From assembly GCA_029252405.1 (NCBI GenBank), contig JAQXBM010000049.1:32756-96755 (forward strand): a DNA stretch of 64,000 nt. Direction: 5' to 3'. Shown piece after piece: positions 57,353 through 64,000 of the stretch (position 1 is its first letter; every line of letters starts with the position of its first letter). A model generated the notes under the pieces. It searched no databases and was not told where the DNA came from. It saw only the letters and a program-made list of their open reading frames with translations. Source of the DNA: Crocinitomicaceae bacterium (GTDB lineage Bacteria > Bacteroidota > Bacteroidia > Flavobacteriales_D > Crocinitomicaceae). A program made the position numbers and the translations under genes.

Positions 57353-58396
57353 ATGAAATTTTCGGCGGAACAAATTGCTGGTATTATTAATGGAACGGTA
57401 GATGGAAATCCGTCAGCAGAGGTAAACACTCTAGCGAAAATTGAGGAAGGAGTGCCTGGAGCACTTTCTTTTTTGGCCAATCCAAAGTACGAAGAGCATA
57501 TCTACAAAACAGACTCAAGCGTCTGTATTGTCAACAATACCTTTGAACCAGCAAATGAACTTCCCGATAGTTTAACCCTCATTAAAGTGGATGATGCTTA
57601 CGCATGTTTCGCGAAACTTTTGGAGTTTTACGATACCTTGAAAAAGGAAGAACCACGCATCGAAACGAACGCATTTATAGATGATACGGCAGTTATCGGA
57701 GACGATATTTACCTTGGTGCATCTTCTTACATCGGAAAGGAAACAGTGATTGGTGACAACGTTGCCATTCATCCGAATGTAACAGTCGGCCCAAATGTCA
57801 AAATTGGTGATGGAACAGTAATTTACCCTGGAGCAACGATCTATCGCGATTGCATTATCGGGAAAAATTGCATCATTCATTCAGGTGCCGTAATTGGTGC
57901 GGATGGATTTGGTTTTGCACCAAACGAAAAAGGTGAATTCCAGAAAATTCCTCAAATCGGAAACGTAGTCTTGGAAGATTTCGTGGACATTGGAGCGAAC
58001 TCAACTATTGATCGCGCGACAATGGGAAGTACCATCATTCGCAGAGGATCTAAAATCGATAACCTTGTTCAAATTGGACATAACGTTGAAGTTGGAAACA
58101 ACTCAGCAATGGCTGCTCAAACGGGAATTGCAGGCTCGACGAAAGTTGGCGACAATGTGCTCATCGGCGGACAAGTTGGAATGGCAGGTCACCTGAAAAT
58201 CGGAGATCGTGTAAAAATTGCCGCTCAATCCGGAATTGGAGGAAACGTCAAAGCAGATACCAAAGTAATGGGGTCGCCAGCATTCGATAGCGATGATTAC
58301 AAAAAATCTTACCTAGGATTTAGAAGATTGCCAATGATTCTTAATCGATTGAAGGCAATTGAAGATACTATCAAAAAACTCACAAAAGACCATTAA
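57353..58396 (+). CDS. lpxD: UDP-3-O-(3-hydroxyacyl)glucosamine N-acyltransferase
   Basis: 347 residues. An N-terminal uridine-binding domain (about 1-100, [20 protein letters not shown]) leads into a left-handed beta-helix of hexapeptide repeats ([20 protein letters not shown] and on) with the catalytic His in [11 protein letters not shown] (about 240). It transfers a second hydroxyacyl chain to lipid A precursors. First gene of the lpxD-lpxC/fabZ-lpxA operon; lpxC follows 3 bases later. Confidence 0.95.
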   Translation: MKFSAEQIAGIINGTVDGNPSAEVNTLAKIEEGVPGALSFLANPKYEEHIYKTDSSVCIVNNTFEPANELPDSLTLIKVDDAYACFAKLLEFYDTLKKEEPRIETNAFIDDTAVIGDDIYLGASSYIGKETVIGDNVAIHPNVTVGPNVKIGDGTVIYPGATIYRDCIIGKNCIIHSGAVIGADGFGFAPNEKGEFQKIPQIGNVVLEDFVDIGANSTIDRATMGSTIIRRGSKIDNLVQIGHNVEVGNNSAMAAQTGIAGSTKVGDNVLIGGQVGMAGHLKIGDRVKIAAQSGIGGNVKADTKVMGSPAFDSDDYKKSYLGFRRLPMILNRLKAIEDTIKKLTKDH

Positions 58397-58399
58397 GGA

Positions 58400-59803
58400 A
58401 TGTCAGAAAAGCAAAGAACGCTCGCAGAGGCGGTTTCGTTTACCGGAGTAGGATTGCACACAGGAAAAGAAGTGACACTCGAAGTCCTTCCAGCACCAGA
58501 TAACCACGGATATAAATTTCAACGAGTTGATCAAGAAGGAGAACCAATCATCAAAGCTGATTGTGACCTAGTGGTGGCAACAGATCGTGGGACTACTTTA
58601 GAGCACAAAGGAATTCGAGTTTACACGACTGAACACATTCTTGCAGCATTGTACGGTTGTCAAGTGGATAATGCATTGATTAAGTTGAACAATCCAGAGA
58701 TTCCTATCATGGATGGAAGTTCTGAGTTATTTGTGAATGAATTCGAACGCGTTGGATACGTAGATCAGGAAGCTGAGCGCGAATACCTCGAGTTGGAAGA
58801 AAACATTCCATGGGAAGATGTAGATAAAGGAATCGAGTTTTTAGCCGTTCCAGATGTGCATCACCGTGTTACCGTAATGGTTGATTACGAATCTCCGGTA
58901 TTGGGAACACAGCATGCGAGCATGTACCACTTGGGAGAATTCAAAAAAGAGATTTCATCATGTAGAACATTTGTTTTCTTGCGTGAGTTAGAATTTTTGG
59001 CGAACAACAACCTGATTAAAGGAGGTGACCTCGATAACGCGATCGTTTTAGTAGAGCGTGAGAATGTGAGTCAAGAGGAATTAGATAAGCTAGCGAAGCT
59101 TCTTGGAAAAGAAGATATGGATATCAAAGTAGAAGGAATGGGAGTGCTGAATAGCACAAAACTGAAATTCGAAAATGAGCCAGCTCGACATAAACTTTTG
59201 GATATTCTCGGAGATTTAGCTCTAGTTGGAAAGCCAATCAAAGCGCACATCCTTGCAGCAAGACCAGGTCACTCTGGAAATGTGCGTTTTGCGAAAGTGC
59301 TGAAAGAATACATGAAGGCGCAAGCGAAAGCAGGAAAGAAGTTTGACTTGACTAAAAAGCCATTATACGATATCAACGATATTGAGAAAATGCTTCCACA
59401 CCGTTTCCCATTCTTGATGGTAGACAAAGTGATGGAGATTGGTGATGAGTCAATCATTGGTGTGAAGAACATCACGATGAACGAGCCGATTTTCACAGGG
59501 CACTTCCCAGGAAACCCAGTTTTCCCAGGTGTTTTGATGATTGAGGCAATGGCGCAAGTGGGCGGAATTTTCGCTCTGTCGAAAGTTGATGAACCACACT
59601 TGTACTCAACGTACTTCATGAAAATCGATAAAGTAAAATTCAAGCAGAAAGTTGTTCCAGGTGATACAATTGTGTTTGAATTGCAGTTACTCTCTCCAAT
59701 CCGTCGTGGATTAGTAAACATGGGAGGAACTGGATATGTCAACGGACAGCCCGTTGTAGAGGCCGAAATGTTGGCACAAGTGATCAAGGATAAAGAAGAA
59801 TGA
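58400..59803 (+). CDS. lpxC/fabZ: Bifunctional LpxC deacetylase / FabZ dehydratase
   Basis: 467 residues. Residues 1-300 are LpxC: QRTLAEAVSFTGVGLHTGKE, zinc His in YTTEHILAALYG, the HKLLDILGDLAL zinc site, and the catalytic His in ARPGHSGNV (about 290). Residues about 315-467 are FabZ: INDIEKMLPHRFPFLMVDKV and GHFPGNPVFPGVLMIEAMAQ. LpxC commits UDP-acyl-GlcNAc to lipid A; FabZ dehydrates hydroxyacyl-ACP. This fusion is characteristic of Bacteroidota and ties lipid A flux to fatty acid synthesis. Stop overlaps the lpxA start (ATGA). Confidence 0.96.
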   Translation: MSEKQRTLAEAVSFTGVGLHTGKEVTLEVLPAPDNHGYKFQRVDQEGEPIIKADCDLVVATDRGTTLEHKGIRVYTTEHILAALYGCQVDNALIKLNNPEIPIMDGSSELFVNEFERVGYVDQEAEREYLELEENIPWEDVDKGIEFLAVPDVHHRVTVMVDYESPVLGTQHASMYHLGEFKKEISSCRTFVFLRELEFLANNNLIKGGDLDNAIVLVERENVSQEELDKLAKLLGKEDMDIKVEGMGVLNSTKLKFENEPARHKLLDILGDLALVGKPIKAHILAARPGHSGNVRFAKVLKEYMKAQAKAGKKFDLTKKPLYDINDIEKMLPHRFPFLMVDKVMEIGDESIIGVKNITMNEPIFTGHFPGNPVFPGVLMIEAMAQVGGIFALSKVDEPHLYSTYFMKIDKVKFKQKVVPGDTIVFELQLLSPIRRGLVNMGGTGYVNGQPVVEAEMLAQVIKDKEE

Positions 59804-60576
59804 TAAGTAAGCTCGCAAATATTTCAGATCAAGCAAAATTGGGGGCGAATGTTCGAGTGGACAGCTTTTCAACAATTTTTGAGAATGTAACAATCGGTGA
59901 TGGAACCATTATCCATCCTAACGTGACTATTTACCCAGGAACGACAATCGGAAAGAACTGTCAGATTTTCCCAGGAGCAGTAATTGGTGTCGAACCTCAA
60001 GATTTGAAATTTGAAGGTGAAGTTACAACCGTAGAAATTGGCGACAATACCATTATTCGCGAGTGCGTTACGATCCACCGAGGAACGAAGGACAAATGGA
60101 AAACAGTAGTTGGAAGCAATTGCCTGTTAATGACCTATGTTCACGTTGCCCATGATTGCCAAATCGGAAACAATGTCATTTTAGCGAGCTATACAGGATT
60201 AAGTGGTCACGTAACCGTTGAGGATTTTGCAATTCTCGAAGGTAAAGTCGCGGCTCAACAGTTTGTGAAAATTGGTGCGCATTCCTTCATTGGTGGAGCG
60301 TCACTGATTCGTAAAGATGTCCCTCCATTTGTAAAAGCAGCACGCGAGCCTTTAGGCTTTGCTGGAGTAAACTCCATTGGATTGAGGAGAAAAGGCTTTT
60401 CTGATGAGGTGATCAAAGAAATAGAAGATATCTACAGATTGCTTTACATCCAAAGTACGAATGTTTCTAAAGGTGTTGTAGCGATCAAAGAACAAGTGTC
60501 TGAATCCGATGTGAGAGCGCAAATTCTCAATTTCATCGACGCATCAGACAAAGGAATCATCAAAGGTTTAATTTAG
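59800..60576 (+). CDS. lpxA: UDP-N-acetylglucosamine O-acyltransferase
   Basis: 258 residues, hexapeptide beta-helix (IGDGTIIHPNVTIYPGTTIG), catalytic His in VHVAHDCQIGNNV (about 120), then a C-terminal helical domain (GLRRKGFSDEVIKEIEDIYR). It attaches the first hydroxyacyl chain to UDP-GlcNAc in lipid A synthesis. Coupled to lpxC/fabZ by ATGA. Confidence 0.96.
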   Translation: MISKLANISDQAKLGANVRVDSFSTIFENVTIGDGTIIHPNVTIYPGTTIGKNCQIFPGAVIGVEPQDLKFEGEVTTVEIGDNTIIRECVTIHRGTKDKWKTVVGSNCLLMTYVHVAHDCQIGNNVILASYTGLSGHVTVEDFAILEGKVAAQQFVKIGAHSFIGGASLIRKDVPPFVKAAREPLGFAGVNSIGLRRKGFSDEVIKEIEDIYRLLYIQSTNVSKGVVAIKEQVSESDVRAQILNFIDASDKGIIKGLI

Positions 60577-60595
60577 ACCATTTAAACAGGTCAAT

Positions 60596-62047
60596 ATGCA
60601 ACTCAAAAGAGGAGAGGTCGTAACAGTTGAAATTACTGATTACGCTTTCGGAGGACGAGGAATTGCCAAAATCCCAACAGAGGATGGGCACTACGTGATT
60701 TTTGTAGATAATACCTTCCCTGGACAAATAGCAAAAGCTCGAATTACCAAGAAAAAGAAGCGCTTCGCAGAAGCAAAGTTGATTGATGTCATCGAGCGTT
60801 CTTCATTAGAGGTGTTGAGTGATTTCCAAGAAATTTCCGGTGGACCATACATTTATGTTCCGATTGAACTTCAAGAAAAAGAGAAGAAAGAATCGACATT
60901 GGAAGTAATTCGCCGCATTGGTGGAGTTCCAGATCCAAACGCCATTTTTGATGAGTTCATTTCATCTCCAGAGCATTTTTTCTATCGAAATAAGATGGAA
61001 TACAGCTTTTCGTGCATTGAGCATGATCGCCAAACAGGAGAAGATATTGATGATGCCTTTGCGCTCGGCTTTAAGCGTCGCGGTACGTGGTGGAAAGTGG
61101 AGTCATTGGACAAACCCAGCGGGATGTTCGATGAGCAATGGGAAACAATTTTAATTGAAATCCGTCAGTTCCTGAAAGAATCGGGATTGCCAGCTTGGCA
61201 CCCACCTGGAAAATACGGTTTCTTCCGTCACATTGTGGTTCGAAAATCGTTTCACCAAGATCAGTTGTTATTGAACCTTGTCACTTCTTCAGAAGGAGTA
61301 GAGCAATTTGATGCTAAGGCATTTTCAGCTTTCCTACAAGAGAAATTAGGCGGAAGATTGGCAGGATTGCAGCACACGATCAACGACAACGTTGCGGATC
61401 GAGCTAAAATCGAAAATGGAACGTGTACCTTGTTATATGGTGAGCCAATTGTTGTCGAGCAACTCCTCGGATTGAATTTCGAAATCTCTATGGAGAGTTT
61501 TTTCCAAACGAATCCGAAATCAGCGGAGAAACTCTACACGAAAGCATTGGATTACGTCATGGAAGGTGACCTGAAGTCGGATAACGTGGTCATGGACCTA
61601 TTCTGTGGAACAGGAACCATTGGTCAGATTTTGGCTTCAAAAATGAATGATGTTCGGATCGTCGGAGTAGATATCGTCGAAGAGGCGATTGAAGATGCAA
61701 AACGAAACGCGAAAAACAACGGAATCGAAGGAATTGAATTCTACGCGGCTGATGTCGGCAAGTTCTTACGAGAATACCCTGATTTCATCGGGAAGATTAA
61801 AACCGTCATTCTTGATCCGCCAAGAGCAGGAATTGCACCGAAATCTTTACAAAAAGTGATTGATCTTGGGGCGAAGCACATTGTTTACATTTCCTGTAAT
61901 CCATCCACACAAGCGCGTGATATGGATACATTGGTTCAAGCGGGGTACAGTGTCGATAAGATTTCATTAGTAGACCAATTCCCTCACACAGGACACATTG
62001 AATCCATTGCCAAATTCACAAGACGAAGTGAAGCGTCAAGCTCATAA
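60596..62047 (+). CDS. rlmD: 23S rRNA (uracil-5-)-methyltransferase, RlmD type
   Basis: 483 residues. An N-terminal TRAM domain (about 1-60, VTVEITDYAFGGRGIAKI) is followed by the RumA/TrmA-type methyltransferase: VVMDLFCGTGTIGQIL (SAM motif I), VILDPPRAGI (motif IV) and the catalytic Cys in IVYISCNPSTQARD. The usual N-terminal Fe-S Cys quartet is not obvious, so the enzyme may lack the cluster. It modifies U1939 or a related uridine in E. coli numbering. Starts 19 bases after lpxA. Confidence 0.88.
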   Translation: MQLKRGEVVTVEITDYAFGGRGIAKIPTEDGHYVIFVDNTFPGQIAKARITKKKKRFAEAKLIDVIERSSLEVLSDFQEISGGPYIYVPIELQEKEKKESTLEVIRRIGGVPDPNAIFDEFISSPEHFFYRNKMEYSFSCIEHDRQTGEDIDDAFALGFKRRGTWWKVESLDKPSGMFDEQWETILIEIRQFLKESGLPAWHPPGKYGFFRHIVVRKSFHQDQLLLNLVTSSEGVEQFDAKAFSAFLQEKLGGRLAGLQHTINDNVADRAKIENGTCTLLYGEPIVVEQLLGLNFEISMESFFQTNPKSAEKLYTKALDYVMEGDLKSDNVVMDLFCGTGTIGQILASKMNDVRIVGVDIVEEAIEDAKRNAKNNGIEGIEFYAADVGKFLREYPDFIGKIKTVILDPPRAGIAPKSLQKVIDLGAKHIVYISCNPSTQARDMDTLVQAGYSVDKISLVDQFPHTGHIESIAKFTRRSEASSS

Positions 62048-62071
62048 TAGACACACATTAGAATTTAAGTT

Positions 62072-63316
62072 ATGAAAGTAGAGATCATTTCTATTGGTGA
62101 TGAACTGCTGATCGGTCAAACGGTTAACACGAACGCTACGTGGCTCGGAACTGAGTTTTCACTGCGTGGAGGGACAGTGAATCATACGACGGTCATTCGC
62201 GACGTCAAAGAAGATATTTTGGATGCTGTGGACCGCGCTTTTTCTAGAGTGGATGTCATCATTATGACTGGTGGGCTTGGGCCAACAAAAGACGACATTA
62301 CGAAATACACCCTTTGCGAGTACTTCAATACTGAACTAGTGGTCAATGAAGAAGTTTTGGCGCGCGTTCGAGGTTATTTTGAAGCGAGAGGCCGAGTGAT
62401 GTTAGACATGAACACCATGCAAGCTGAAATGCCGAAAACGGCGAAAGTGCTTCAAAACGACATGGGAACGGCATCAGGAATGTGGTTCGATCATAATGGC
62501 AAAGTGCTAATTAGTCTTCCAGGTGTTCCATATGAGATGAAGCATCTGATGAACGATCGGGCATTTCCAAAGTTGGAAGAGCAGTTTGAGATGGAAGCGC
62601 TTTATCATCAAACAATTCAGACACAAGGAATCGGTGAGTCGTATTTAGCGGAGCGAATTGAAGATATCGAAACGGATGTTCGCAACAACGGTTTTGGTCT
62701 CGCATATTTACCTTCTGCTTCGCAAGTAAGATTGAGAATTAGTTCAGAACGCTCAAAACTCAATGAAAAGAAAATTGAAGGCTACCTGAAACAAATTGAA
62801 GAGCGCCTACCTAGATATGTTTATGGACGCGAGCACGACCGACTTCCTGCGATTATCGGAAAGTGGTTAATGAAGCATAAGAAAACCATTGGAACAGTTG
62901 AAAGTTGTACGGGTGGAGCAATTGCCTCAGAGATAGTTTCCGTTTCTGGATCATCAGAATACTTCATGGGAAGCATGGTGACTTATTCCTACGGATTGAA
63001 ATCGAAGTTGGTCGGAGTGAACATGACCGATATTGAGGAACAAGGTGCTGTAAGTGAAACTGTCGTGCTTCAAATGGCTGAAGGAGGGAGGAAAGCTATG
63101 GATGTAGATTACTGCATTGCGGCCTCAGGAATTGCTGGGCCAAATGGCGGAACTGAAGATAAACCTGTTGGAACAGTTTGGATTGGAATAGCTGGGCCTA
63201 ACAACAGTTTTGCGCAGAAGTTTTTATTTGGTGATCAACGAGATAGAAACATTGAACGAACAGTTCTGACAGCGTTAAATTTATTGCGTTGCGAAGTGTT
63301 GAATATTAAGAAGTAA
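62072..63316 (+). CDS. cinA: CinA family protein (nicotinamide-nucleotide amidase type)
   Basis: 414 residues, full length. The N-terminal MoaB/MogA-like domain has EIISIGDELLIGQTVNTNA, IIMTGGLGPTKDDITK and ISLPGVPYEMKHLM; the C-terminal amidase-like domain begins KKTIGTVESCTGGAIASEI and contains AASGIAGPNGGTEDKPVGTV. CinA recycles damaged or NMN-type pyridine nucleotides in several bacteria; the competence name is historical. Same strand as rlmD, 24 bases apart. Confidence 0.92.
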   Translation: MKVEIISIGDELLIGQTVNTNATWLGTEFSLRGGTVNHTTVIRDVKEDILDAVDRAFSRVDVIIMTGGLGPTKDDITKYTLCEYFNTELVVNEEVLARVRGYFEARGRVMLDMNTMQAEMPKTAKVLQNDMGTASGMWFDHNGKVLISLPGVPYEMKHLMNDRAFPKLEEQFEMEALYHQTIQTQGIGESYLAERIEDIETDVRNNGFGLAYLPSASQVRLRISSERSKLNEKKIEGYLKQIEERLPRYVYGREHDRLPAIIGKWLMKHKKTIGTVESCTGGAIASEIVSVSGSSEYFMGSMVTYSYGLKSKLVGVNMTDIEEQGAVSETVVLQMAEGGRKAMDVDYCIAASGIAGPNGGTEDKPVGTVWIGIAGPNNSFAQKFLFGDQRDRNIERTVLTALNLLRCEVLNIKK

Positions 63317-63354
63317 GAAAACTTCAAAAAAAGAGCAAAAAAGTCTTCGAATTC

Positions 63355-63385
63355 TTGTTGAATTCAGAATAAATTGGTTTCTTTG
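63355..63385 (+). promoter_or_regulatory. Promoter of rpmB
   Basis: TTG (63355-63357 or 63358-63360), 20 or 17 bases, then TTTCTTTG (63378-63385), one mismatch to TAnnTTTG, as often seen for ribosomal protein genes in this phylum. Leader of about 35 bases. Confidence 0.45.
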
Positions 63386-63420
63386 CACCCCTTTTAGTAA
63401 TAGGATTAAATAAATACAAG

Positions 63421-63657
63421 ATGTCACGAGTTTGTCAATTAACAGGAAAAACGGTAATGGTTGGAAACAATGTTTCCCACTCTCAACGTAAAACGAAGAG
63501 AAAGTTCTACCCGAACTTATTTACTAAAAAATTCTTCCTTCCTGAAGAGAATGAATATATCACGTTGAAGATTTCAGCGGCAGCGTTGAGAAATATCAAC
63601 AAGAAAGGAATTACAGCTTGCGTTAAAGAAGCTCGTACTAAAGGATACCTTAAATAG
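63421..63657 (+). CDS. rpmB: Large ribosomal subunit protein bL28
   Basis: 78 residues, normal size. It opens [20 protein letters not shown] and continues [17 protein letters not shown], the bL28 pattern. The paired Cys of the zinc-binding type are absent. First gene of the rpmB-rpmG-DUF4295 cluster. Confidence 0.96.
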   Translation: MSRVCQLTGKTVMVGNNVSHSQRKTKRKFYPNLFTKKFFLPEENEYITLKISAAALRNINKKGITACVKEARTKGYLK

Positions 63658-63691
63658 TTCTACCGAAAAGTAGATTCTAAACAGAAAGAAA

Positions 63692-63874
63692 ATGGCAAAG
63701 AAAGGAAATAGAGTTCAAGTAATTTTGGAGTGCACTGAGCACAAAGATTCTGGACAACCAGGAACTTCTCGTTACATCACAACGAAAAACAGAAAGAACA
63801 CGCCAGATCGTATGGAAATTAAAAAATTCAACCCGATCTTGAAGCGTATGACTGTTCATAAAGAAATCAAATAA
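63692..63874 (+). CDS. rpmG: Large ribosomal subunit protein bL33
   Basis: 60 residues. [18 protein letters not shown] and [18 protein letters not shown] are diagnostic. It has a single Cys, so it is the zinc-free form. Follows rpmB by 34 bases. Confidence 0.96.
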   Translation: MAKKGNRVQVILECTEHKDSGQPGTSRYITTKNRKNTPDRMEIKKFNPILKRMTVHKEIK

Positions 63875-63877
63875 GAC

Positions 63878-64000
63878 ATGGCAAAGAAAGTAGTAGCATC
63901 CTTGCAAAAAGGAGGAGGAAAAGAACATACGAAAGTCATCAAAATGTCTAAGTCGAAAGAGACTGGCGGATTTGGCTTCAAAACAGAAATTGTACACAAC
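63878..64000 (+). CDS. DUF4295 family protein, N-terminal fragment
   Basis: Starts 3 bases after rpmG and runs off the right edge after 41 codons (about 50 expected). The basic MAKKVVASLQKGGGKEHTKV opening and GGFGFKTEIVHN fit the small DUF4295 protein that sits after bL28/bL33 in Bacteroidota. Probably ribosome-associated; not proven. Confidence 0.85.
   Translation, partial: MAKKVVASLQKGGGKEHTKVIKMSKSKETGGFGFKTEIVHN

Noticed and set aside
59269..59787. 172-codon open frame on the minus strand opposite lpxC/fabZ
   Set aside because: It is a shadow of the well-identified LpxC/FabZ coding frame; composition is odd and no domain is recognisable.

Overview
The window reads as chromosomal DNA of a Bacteroidota bacterium, most likely order Flavobacteriales (Crocinitomicaceae- or Cryomorphaceae-like). 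The signs are: an lpxD / lpxC-fabZ fusion / lpxA operon, two secreted proteins ending in type A type-IX-secretion (T9SS) sorting domains, a TonB-dependent receptor with a carboxypeptidase-like N-terminal domain, Rho with a long Asn/Arg-rich insertion, the rpmB-rpmG-DUF4295 cluster cut by the right edge, A-rich leaders without Shine-Dalgarno sites, and promoter boxes of the Bacteroidota type (TTTG / TAnnTTTG). The organism is inferred; no rRNA or tRNA gene is present. Coding density is high. I see no insertion sequence, prophage, CRISPR array or obvious island.

Layout. 1-12 kb: end of an SPFH-domain protein, a secreted phosphodiesterase-like enzyme, menB, aroQ and xerD (start codons back to back), a class V aminotransferase-fold PLP enzyme, a PadR regulator with a membrane partner carrying two GldL-like motifs, a TonB-dependent receptor, a YD-like beta-repeat protein and rimO. 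12-23.5 kb: a lipoprotein, elbB, a three-gene envelope operon (two lipoproteins and a barrel), pckA, a T9SS cargo protein, an M42-like peptidase, yigZ, a Cys-motif lipoprotein, a SRPBCC/GyrI-like protein and a 3-hydroxyacyl-CoA dehydrogenase.

23.5-34.7 kb: a leftward operon of five tightly packed genes (alpha/beta hydrolase, TerB-like, secreted HExxH protein, orphan N6-adenine DNA methyltransferase, and a protein with the catalytic motifs of a kinase fold) faces a rightward operon of six (lipoprotein, ribulose-phosphate epimerase fused to a CBS pair, DAHP-synthase family enzyme, KdsC-like phosphatase with an N-terminal extension, AlaDH/PNT/saccharopine-dehydrogenase-like enzyme, UMF1-type MFS). 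These two operons hold the least explained gene combinations in the window.

34.7-46 kb: gcvT and an FAD oxidoreductase run leftward. A giant gene follows, coding about 1976 residues with a signal peptide, a beta domain, 21 TPR-like repeats of about 60 residues, a long charged helical region and a distinct C-terminal module. It overlaps an ApbE-type flavin transferase gene, and mpl lies just beyond. 46-54.5 kb: a T9SS cargo gene divergent from a one-component sensor (propeller, Y_Y_Y, TM, LytTR), then DUF2079 and DUF4199 membrane proteins and rho. 54.6-64 kb: small conserved proteins, trxA, the lipid A operon, rlmD, cinA, and ribosomal proteins L28 and L33.

Most of the window is housekeeping. 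Several listed starts differ from the longest open frame; the reason is given where I moved one. Function calls rest on motif recognition by eye, with no database search.
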